NCBI GenBank assembly: GCA_013329925.1
Contig: DUJK01000088.1
Coordinates: 1-9,022 of the forward strand
From: Candidatus Poseidoniaceae archaeon
GTDB taxonomy: Archaea; Thermoplasmatota; Poseidoniia; Poseidoniales; Poseidoniaceae
Reading direction: 5' to 3'
DNA: 9,022 nucleotides
Shown: piece by piece, positions 1 to 5,527 of the stretch
How positions within the stretch are numbered: the stretch's first letter is position 1
Layout: every line of letters begins with the position of its first letter
Program-made: the position numbers and the translations under genes
Notes under the pieces: model-generated
Told to the model about the DNA's origin: nothing
Seen by the model: only the letters and a program-made list of their open reading frames with translations
Databases searched by the model: none

Positions 1-590
1 CCACCTGCTAATCCAAATATACCAAAGCAAATACCACAACAACTCATAGCAAAGCCTCCAATTACTCCAGCCCATAAATCATCAGCAATGCCATTGGTCT
101 TTATCCACATAGAGACATTATCCTCTGCAACTATCGTCGTGTTTCCTTTCATGCATCCTACACAAACTTTGCCAATTTGAGTCAACTCTCTATCCTCATA
201 CCATGCTGCTTCAGCACCATAAATCGTACTACATCCCCTATTATCATAGTCTACTGAATAAGTGAATACCTCTCTTTGGGGGTTTGGATTTTGTATTTCT
301 GAATATTCTGAACCATAATCAGAAATCCATTTTCCGTCATGAGTGGCAGTAATTACGATATTCTCACAGAGGTCATGAATTTGATTATTATTAAAATCGA
401 CAGGCGGGTAATCAACATAAACTGTAAATCCTCCTTCTAAATCATCAACTATCAATGTACCATTAGTGATTTCAACGTATTGAAAATCATCAATTTCACT
501 TACTGCTGAAAAACTAGAAATGGCAGTTATAGCGCCTATAATTAGTATTAAAATTCCAATTGGACCAATAATCTTGCCTTTTATATGCAT
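1..590 (-). CDS. Partial small membrane protein of unknown function, two predicted helices, C-terminus off the window
   Basis: I do not recognise the family. From an ATG at 590 the frame stays open for 196 codons to the left edge, so the C-terminus is missing. A hydrophobic segment at residues 6-26 (IIGPIGILILIIGAITAISS) is a signal anchor or uncleaved signal. Residues 27-170 form a polar, acidic domain that is probably outside the cell, with Cys75, Cys120, Cys143 and Cys146 (CVGC). A second hydrophobic, Gly/Cys-rich segment begins near residue 172 and holds Cys184, Cys185 and Cys188 (MSCCGICFGIFGLAG). The start lies 19 bases after the stop of the S15-type hydrolase on the same strand, and AAGGA sits nine bases before the ATG as a possible ribosome binding site. 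The two genes are therefore probably cotranscribed. Codon use is AT-rich. I infer a small integral membrane protein with an outer domain; no function can be assigned. Confidence 0.75.
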   Translation of the reverse strand, partial: MHIKGKIIGPIGILILIIGAITAISSFSAVSEIDDFQYVEITNGTLIVDDLEGGFTVYVDYPPVDFNNNQIHDLCENIVITATHDGKWISDYGSEYSEIQNPNPQREVFTYSVDYDNRGCSTIYGAEAAWYEDRELTQIGKVCVGCMKGNTTIVAEDNVSMWIKTNGIADDLWAGVIGGFAMSCCGICFGIFGLAG

Positions 591-609
591 ATTTTCCGTT
601 CCTTGTTAT

Positions 610-2562
610 TTATTGTGGTATTGGTTGTTGTTCCCACCATGGGGGTGCAAGGAACCAAGCATCATGGGAATCAGGACGGTCAATTATTGGAAGGCCAAAA
701 TCTCCACCATTGATTGTCAGTCCTCCAAGCGGGTTTGTGGCACATGGACTTGGCAAGTAATCTTCACCAGATTCGGTTAAGTCAAGCCGTAAAGAATGCC
801 CTGCAGGCACTATTACGTCTAGGGGATTAAATTCCATCAGCATAGTATAGCTTGTTAATGGTGCGGTTGCTTGAGCATCATGACCACCATCTCGGTATCT
901 AACATCCATAGTAGCATGACCAAGTCTTAGATTATCGTCATTATCATAGAGTGTAGCAAAGATTTGCCCACCTTGACAAGATTGGGTTGTAACGTCCAAA
1001 TGCAGTGTTGGTAAGCCAGAGATATGAGTTGTTTGTTCAAATGGTTGGCTCACTAAGGTTACTTCTCCACCAAAGCCGGTGACAGAATCACCAGTTTGAG
1101 TCCATAACGAGGATAGATCTTGCATATCCCATGCCATATCTTCAGGTGGCCAGGTATCTTCAACATGCCACTTTCCATCATTGGTTTGAATCTGTACCAT
1201 CGGTTCAGGCTCTTGTCCAATGTCTTTGAGATAATAATTAAACCAACCAAATAATTCAACTCCCCAATCCATTCTAGTCATATTTGGATAGGCTTCTTCA
1301 CCATAGCCGGAGCTAAGTTCTGAATGACGATCTGGCTGGTCTGGGTAATTGTGCGCCCATTGACCGGCAATTGCTCTGGCGTTGATGCCAGCATCAATCA
1401 TCATTTGATAGGTAGGAAATGCGTGATAAGGGTCAACATTCCAATCCTGTAAGCCCCAAACCAAGTAGACACTGCCGCGATAATTTTCTAACACGTCTGG
1501 CAGATGTCTTCGCTCTTCCCAGTATTTACTCCACTTTGAACCGCCATACTCTGCACCTGCCCAAGTAGTGAGTGGATTTAGTGGGCCAATCGCATCGTCG
1601 GTACACATACGTGCGTCATCAAAAGTAGGGTCGGCAGTAGCGCCTTCATACAGTGCATCATAGACCATGGCTCGGCTTTCCGAGGAGCCATTGCGATAGA
1701 ACATCTCTTGAACACCTATTGAGCCAGAGATGGGCACAATTGTTTTGAGATGTTCTGAAGGATTCTGTGCAGCCTCCCAGTTAGTCGTGCCAGCGTATGA
1801 TTTGCCCATTAACCCAACATTACCGTTTGACCATTCTTGCTCTCCAAGCCAGTCAACTACTGCTTGAATGCCAATTTGTTCTGATAATCCTTTGACGTCT
1901 TGACAGTGAGTCGACTGTCCAGTGCCAAAAGTTGAGGCCTGGGCTAGAGCGTAGCCGTGAGGTACAAAAGTATCGTAAACCCATTTTCCAACACCGCCAT
2001 CAGGTACGGTATTTGGTGATGAGTCATCACCAGCAATTCCTTCTCCACCAAAGTCATAGTATGGATGAATAGTCATTATTACTGGTACTTTGACACCTTC
2101 TTCAACGTCAGGTAGCCAAAGTGCTACATGCATCAAATCATCTTCTGGAGTACCAATATCTTGTTCTTCTAACGGTAATTCTACAGAAACAAAATGTTCG
2201 GTATATGGCAGTGCTTCATAGGTACCGTTTACTGGTAACTGGGCTCGCATGGTATCCATTGGTAAATCCATTGTGTGCCTTAGGGAGAGTGGAGTTTCCC
2301 ACCACTCGCCACTGAATGATCCAGCATCATTTGAATCATGAACAATCACTTTGCCAAATGACATTGCAAGAATTAAAAACACAATAGAAATGGCGATTGT
2401 TGACAGCATTGACAAGTTCAGTTCCTTTCGACTGCTACTCGATGAATCTTCAATTAATTCAGCAACATAAATCTCCTCTTTGACATCGGAGGTTGCTTCT
2501 GCCATGGTCTTTCCAGTAACTACTGACTGATGAGCATGACGCTTATATGTCGAATTATTCAT
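610..2562 (-). CDS. Membrane-anchored CocE/NonD (peptidase S15, Xaa-Pro dipeptidyl-peptidase-like) alpha/beta hydrolase
   Basis: This is a 650-residue serine hydrolase of the S15/CocE family, whose members cleave Xaa-Pro dipeptides or esters and amides. An N-terminal cytoplasmic stretch with a serine run (about 40-44) is followed by one transmembrane helix (about 49-69), placing the enzyme outside the cell as a type II protein. The alpha/beta hydrolase core runs from about 115 to 450. The nucleophile is Ser255 in GKSYAG, Asp373 lies in LQDWN, and His404 in QWAH completes the expected triad in the expected order. Residues about 498-610 resemble the beta-rich C-terminal domain of X-Pro dipeptidyl-peptidases (LRLDLTESGEDYLPSP). 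The substrate cannot be read from sequence, so Xaa-Pro peptidase is only one option beside esterase. The start is uncertain. Met1 leaves 24 bases to the divergent cyclophilin, whereas Met20 (2505, MAEATSDVKEE) leaves 81 bases and a TATA-like site at a suitable distance. The next gene downstream follows after 19 bases. Confidence 0.9.
   Translation of the reverse strand: MNNSTYKRHAHQSVVTGKTMAEATSDVKEEIYVAELIEDSSSSSRKELNLSMLSTIAISIVFLILAMSFGKVIVHDSNDAGSFSGEWWETPLSLRHTMDLPMDTMRAQLPVNGTYEALPYTEHFVSVELPLEEQDIGTPEDDLMHVALWLPDVEEGVKVPVIMTIHPYYDFGGEGIAGDDSSPNTVPDGGVGKWVYDTFVPHGYALAQASTFGTGQSTHCQDVKGLSEQIGIQAVVDWLGEQEWSNGNVGLMGKSYAGTTNWEAAQNPSEHLKTIVPISGSIGVQEMFYRNGSSESRAMVYDALYEGATADPTFDDARMCTDDAIGPLNPLTTWAGAEYGGSKWSKYWEERRHLPDVLENYRGSVYLVWGLQDWNVDPYHAFPTYQMMIDAGINARAIAGQWAHNYPDQPDRHSELSSGYGEEAYPNMTRMDWGVELFGWFNYYLKDIGQEPEPMVQIQTNDGKWHVEDTWPPEDMAWDMQDLSSLWTQTGDSVTGFGGEVTLVSQPFEQTTHISGLPTLHLDVTTQSCQGGQIFATLYDNDDNLRLGHATMDVRYRDGGHDAQATAPLTSYTMLMEFNPLDVIVPAGHSLRLDLTESGEDYLPSPCATNPLGGLTINGGDFGLPIIDRPDSHDAWFLAPPWWEQQPIPQ
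2542..2549. promoter_or_regulatory. Candidate TATA element between the divergent hydrolase and cyclophilin genes
   Basis: The sequence CTTATATG, reading CATATAAG on the other strand, resembles an archaeal TATA box (YTTAWA-like). Its centre is about 41 bases before the cyclophilin ATG at 2587. It is also about 41 bases before the internal hydrolase ATG at 2505 (Met20). With the usual TATA-to-start-site distance of about 25-27 bases, both transcripts would have leaders of roughly 14 bases. Whether it works in one or both directions cannot be told from sequence. Confidence 0.4.
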
Positions 2563-2586
2563 GTGTGAGATGCTAGTACGTTAGAC

Positions 2587-3546
2587 ATGCGAGGACGCTT
2601 GGCTCTGTTCATCGTGTTAAATTTCATGTTGCTATCTTTGCCAATCAGCGCCTCTGGGCAAAGTGAAGTACCATCTTGGCGAAGTATTGGTATTGACCCT
2701 GATAGCTGGACTGACGGCCCGGTCAAGGAAGATACGCCAATGAATCAATCATACCAAGGGAATGCAGTATTTGTTATCGAAATTAGTTACCATACCGGTT
2801 TAACCTCACCTGAGGTCCAGGGAAATATAACCATTGAGTTGTTTGAACAATGGGCGCCAATCACTACTACCAACATCATTGAGCACATTGAGACAGGTTT
2901 GTATGATGATGTTTTCTTTCACAGAGTTGTTGACGACTTTGTCATTCAATCGGGAGATCCTGAATGCAAAACTGTAGGGGCTTATCCAGTTACTAGTCCG
3001 CAATGTAGTAGTGGGGGAACTGGTGAAACAATTCCTCTAGAACATAATGTCAATCTTTCACATGTTGATGGCGCAATGGGTATGGCTAGAGGTGCAGAAC
3101 AAGATTCAGCAGACTCTCAATGGTACATTACTGACAATGAACAACATGGCTTGGACCCTGAGAATCGCGATGATGGAGGTTATGCGGTATTTGGCATTGT
3201 GAGAGATGGTATGAATACGGTTCGTGAAATCGCTAGCACTCCAACAGTGACAAATCCTGCTCCCGATAACTTCGCAAATCCTGGTCCAGATTTACTTGGG
3301 CGTCCAATTCGCGAGGTACACATTGATTCGGTTAGAATGATTGGCGTTGCAGACCCTGATGGAACCATTAGATTTGGTGAATTGACCGAAGAAGCAGAAC
3401 CATTGATTACTGCAAAAACCTTGAGCATATCAGGCCTAATTTTGCTTGGAATAATATTGCTGCTTATTGCTAGAATAGATCCACCATCAACACTTAATCA
3501 AGATACTGTAATCACCTATGATGCTATGTTAATCAATGAAGATTAA
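2587..3546 (+). CDS. Secreted, C-terminally membrane-tethered cyclophilin-type peptidyl-prolyl cis-trans isomerase
   Basis: This 319-residue protein should catalyse cis-trans isomerisation of Xaa-Pro bonds in proteins outside the membrane. Residues 1-24 form a signal peptide ending near SASG|Q. The cyclophilin domain spans about 58-253. Visible active-site residues are Arg113 (FFHRV), Phe118 and Gln121 (FVIQSGDP), Ala167 (GMARG), and Gln178 with Trp179/Tyr180 (DSQWYIT), followed by GYAVFGIVRDGMNTV at 198-212. The stretch resembles bacterial PpiB more than eukaryotic CypA, with Tyr199 at the CypA His126 position and no Trp at the Trp121 position. Cys127 and Cys140 bracket an extra loop after the GDP motif. 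A transmembrane helix at about 277-295 and a 24-residue tail ending in INED anchor the protein. The start has no Shine-Dalgarno site, so a short or absent leader is likely. Its 3' end is 16 bases from the convergent propeller gene. Confidence 0.93.
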   Translation: MRGRLALFIVLNFMLLSLPISASGQSEVPSWRSIGIDPDSWTDGPVKEDTPMNQSYQGNAVFVIEISYHTGLTSPEVQGNITIELFEQWAPITTTNIIEHIETGLYDDVFFHRVVDDFVIQSGDPECKTVGAYPVTSPQCSSGGTGETIPLEHNVNLSHVDGAMGMARGAEQDSADSQWYITDNEQHGLDPENRDDGGYAVFGIVRDGMNTVREIASTPTVTNPAPDNFANPGPDLLGRPIREVHIDSVRMIGVADPDGTIRFGELTEEAEPLITAKTLSISGLILLGIILLLIARIDPPSTLNQDTVITYDAMLINED

Positions 3547-3562
3547 TTTCGATTAATTCAAC

Positions 3563-5410
3563 TCACTTGTGCTTCCTAATGTTGGCAACTGATAATGCTC
3601 CAATAATCGCTAGTATCGTGAAAATAGTAGTGAAACCAGGAGTATCCTCCTCATCGGGTGTAGTTGTATCTTCTTCTTCTTGTTGTTCTACTTCCAACTC
3701 CTCATTAAACACTGGATCACAATAATCTGGGATTCCATCATTATCATTATCCTCCCAATCATATCCGCCCTCACAAATATCCTCATCATCGGAAACTCCA
3801 TCATAATCTGAATCAATTAGACTATCACAACCGTCAGGAATGTAGTCATTATCGATATCAACAAGGTCATCATGTCCTTGACATTGATCATAATTATCGA
3901 AAAAGCCATCACCATCACTATCATCACAACCATCAGGAATTGAATCGTTATCAAAGTCATTATTGTCATCAAAGCCTGGGCATTGGTCATTATCGTTAGA
4001 TATGCCATCATAATCACTATCTACAATGTCATCACAATTATCTGGGGTTCCATCATTATCTTCGTCTATTGAATCATCGAAACCTGGGCATATATCGGTA
4101 TTATCCCTGATTCCGTCGTTGTCTGAATCTGGATACAACATAGAGTTATGCAAGAACAGTTGGTCTACATCACCATCGTATATTCTGCCATCGTATGAAA
4201 TATGTACGTTCCCCAGATTATCTACTGCAATTGCATTCATTTGACCTTGATTATCGAAGTTAAATCTCTCAGTGCTTGGTATCTCAAATTTTGTTTTAGT
4301 CCAATTATCTTCTTGAAGAGTAGCATAATGTAATTGATTTGTTGCAAAATCATCATTATAATTTCTAGAAACAAATGACAAATGCAAGTTATCTAAACTA
4401 TCAATTGCCAAACTAGGTGAACTTCCCGGCGATAATTGGGAGTGCGACCAATTTGTTCCGTTAAAATTTGCATAATACACATAAGGACTCATCATCATAT
4501 CAAACCAGTCACCATCAGTATTTGCAGTACCTGCGTACGCTATATGTGGATTATTATTAGAGTCAATCGCTATTGAAGTAAAATAGTACACATTATAGTC
4601 GGTGTCAAAGCTGGTAAAATTCCAGGATTCCCCGTTAAAAATCCCATAATGAAGAGTAAGGTAATCTATATCGATATAGGATAAATGTATATTCTGGTTA
4701 TTGTCGAGTGTTGCAGAAATAGTCCCAAGTTTGTGATATCTGCTCCATTCTTGTTTAAACTCAGAATATAATGTTGAAAAATTCCACCCACCATCATCGA
4801 GTTTTGCATGAATTAGTCCTTGATATTTAGTGTAGAAAATATGTATGGTGTTTGATGAATCTACTATAATCGAACTATCATAGAGGTCAAGACCGGTGGA
4901 AACTAATGATTTATTCCAGACAAGCCCATCAAAATAAGCATACCTTAGAGCATTATCTTCTGTAATGTAAGAAACATGTATCCCTTCTAGATCATCGATT
5001 ATAATTGATATCCCTGAATCACTCACATTACAAACACAATCATGATTTGGCCCATCAATTATCTCTTCAGTCCAAGAATTTCCATGAAAAGTATTGTAAA
5101 TCAATGAATAATTATCAACCGTGATAATATGGTTTTTATCATTACTATCTATTGCAAGATCGATATCAGTAAACGAGAATATTTGGCTATTTTGGAGCGT
5201 GTTTGAAGTTAGAAATTGTTTTGATAGGTTGTTATCTGATTCTATATTTTGAGTTTGGGCAGAGGATTCAGGTAAGTAGCAAAGCAATAGCAAAGAAATT
5301 GATAAAACAACTAATATTTTTTGTTTAACAGTTTTCTTCAATCTAAAATTTGTTGTTAGATTCTTTTCGTGAAAGTATTTTTTTATTGATGTTTCATACA
5401 TTTCCGCCAT
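3563..5410 (-). CDS. Surface protein: seven-bladed beta-propeller, four TSP3 calcium repeats and a PGF-CTERM-like anchor
   Basis: This 615-residue exported protein is probably a binding or structural surface protein; no catalytic motif is visible. A basic N-region is followed by a signal peptide core at about 31-46, with likely cleavage after Ala51 (SSA|Q). Residues 82-423 contain seven copies of a roughly 45-60-residue unit, with an AIDS..N.HISY strand and a later L.YA.FNG..W strand, consistent with a seven-bladed propeller. Residues 428-568 hold four 33-36-residue TSP3 units rich in DxDxDG, each with two Cys exactly 18 apart. An acidic Thr/Glu linker (570-589) leads to TPGF, a hydrophobic helix and RKHK at the end. 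That architecture is the PGF-CTERM archaeosortase signal. Met4 (5401) is an equally possible start. A TATA-like AAATATAAG lies about 39 bases before Met1. The gene is noticeably AT-rich, and the cyclophilin gene ends 16 bases away, convergent. Confidence 0.88.
   Translation of the reverse strand: MAEMYETSIKKYFHEKNLTTNFRLKKTVKQKILVVLSISLLLLCYLPESSAQTQNIESDNNLSKQFLTSNTLQNSQIFSFTDIDLAIDSNDKNHIITVDNYSLIYNTFHGNSWTEEIIDGPNHDCVCNVSDSGISIIIDDLEGIHVSYITEDNALRYAYFDGLVWNKSLVSTGLDLYDSSIIVDSSNTIHIFYTKYQGLIHAKLDDGGWNFSTLYSEFKQEWSRYHKLGTISATLDNNQNIHLSYIDIDYLTLHYGIFNGESWNFTSFDTDYNVYYFTSIAIDSNNNPHIAYAGTANTDGDWFDMMMSPYVYYANFNGTNWSHSQLSPGSSPSLAIDSLDNLHLSFVSRNYNDDFATNQLHYATLQEDNWTKTKFEIPSTERFNFDNQGQMNAIAVDNLGNVHISYDGRIYDGDVDQLFLHNSMLYPDSDNDGIRDNTDICPGFDDSIDEDNDGTPDNCDDIVDSDYDGISNDNDQCPGFDDNNDFDNDSIPDGCDDSDGDGFFDNYDQCQGHDDLVDIDNDYIPDGCDSLIDSDYDGVSDDEDICEGGYDWEDNDNDGIPDYCDPVFNEELEVEQQEEEDTTTPDEEDTPGFTTIFTILAIIGALSVANIRKHK
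3566..3643 (-). other. PGF-CTERM-like C-terminal sorting and anchoring segment
   Basis: Residues 590-615 of the propeller protein read TPGF, then about 16 hydrophobic residues (TIFTILAIIGALSVAN), then IRKHK at the very end. An acidic and Thr-rich linker precedes them. This tripartite plan (PGF, helix, basic end) is that of PGF-CTERM domains, which archaeosortase A recognises in haloarchaea and some methanogens. The basic cluster is shorter than the Arg-rich end of haloarchaeal examples. An ordinary C-terminal transmembrane anchor remains possible. Confidence 0.55.
3713..4132 (-). repeat. Four TSP3 (thrombospondin type 3) calcium-binding repeats, about 108 bp each
   Basis: These encode residues 427-566 of the propeller protein. 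The units start at Asp428, Asp464, Asp497 and Asp533. Each has an N-type DSDxDG loop, a C(P/Q/E)G turn and a second DxDNDxIPDxCD loop. Cys pairs are 441/459, 477/495, 510/528 and 546/564, all 18 apart. In known TSP3 proteins such Asp loops bind calcium and make a rigid stalk. Here they lie between the propeller and the membrane anchor. Confidence 0.88.
4142..5167 (-). repeat. Seven diverged beta-propeller blade repeats
   Basis: These encode residues 82-423. Blade starts are near residues 82, 133, 179, 230, 278, 331 and 391. The shared pattern is a hydrophobic strand then (A/V)IDS or VDN, (N/G)xxHISY, LxYAxF, NGxxW. The seventh unit lacks the final W strand before the TSP3 region begins. The ring may be closed by the extra N-terminal strand around residues 74-80 (NSQIFSF), as is common in propellers; that closure is inferred. 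Confidence 0.7.
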
Positions 5411-5527
5411 AAATATTCCAGTAAATGATAATTTATTGTGATTTCTTATATTTCAATACTCAAATAATGTGTTCAAAAATGATAATACCTCGATTATCTT
5501 CAATAACTTTTCCTGCTTAGATACATC
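5411..5527. promoter_or_regulatory. Divergent intergenic promoter region between the two TSP3 surface-protein genes
   Basis: This 117-bp AT-rich spacer is the only sizeable non-coding stretch in the window. For the minus-strand propeller gene, AAATATAAG (complement of 5445-5453) sits about 39 bases before the ATG at 5410 and fits an archaeal TATA box. For the plus-strand esterase no equally good box is seen. The best AT-rich stretch is 5474-5488, overlapping the inverted repeat GATAAT-acctcg-ATTATC at 5481-5498. No Shine-Dalgarno sequence precedes the esterase ATG (GCTTAGATACATC), which suggests a short-leader or leaderless transcript. No RNA gene is apparent. Confidence 0.5.
5481..5498. repeat. 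Perfect 6-bp inverted repeat, possible operator
   Basis: GATAAT and ATTATC are exact inverted copies separated by six bases, 30-47 bases before the esterase start codon, where a basal promoter or repressor site would be expected. Another GATAAT occurs at 5427-5432. The match is short and the region is AT-rich, so chance is a serious alternative. Confidence 0.25.

Noticed and set aside
520..780. An 86-codon plus-strand open frame across the junction of the first two genes
   Set aside because: It is antisense to the start of the partial membrane protein and to the conserved C-terminal end of the hydrolase, both of which have coherent protein features.
3541..3558. Direct repeat GATTAATT at 3541-3548 and 3551-3558 as a terminator or att site
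   Set aside because: Eight AT-rich bases twice, partly in the cyclophilin stop region, with no stem, no T-run and no mobile gene nearby. Chance is sufficient.
3713..4132. Dockerin or EF-hand domains as an explanation for the DxDxDG loops
   Set aside because: Dockerins have two loops followed by a helix, and EF-hands need flanking helices. Here loops recur with CPG and PDxCD turns, which is the TSP3 pattern.
5266..5310. Lipoprotein signal (Cys44 in the signal region of the propeller protein)
   Set aside because: The Cys lies in LLLLCYLP inside the hydrophobic core and lacks the small residues before Cys that a lipobox requires. An SSA|Q cleavage site follows it.
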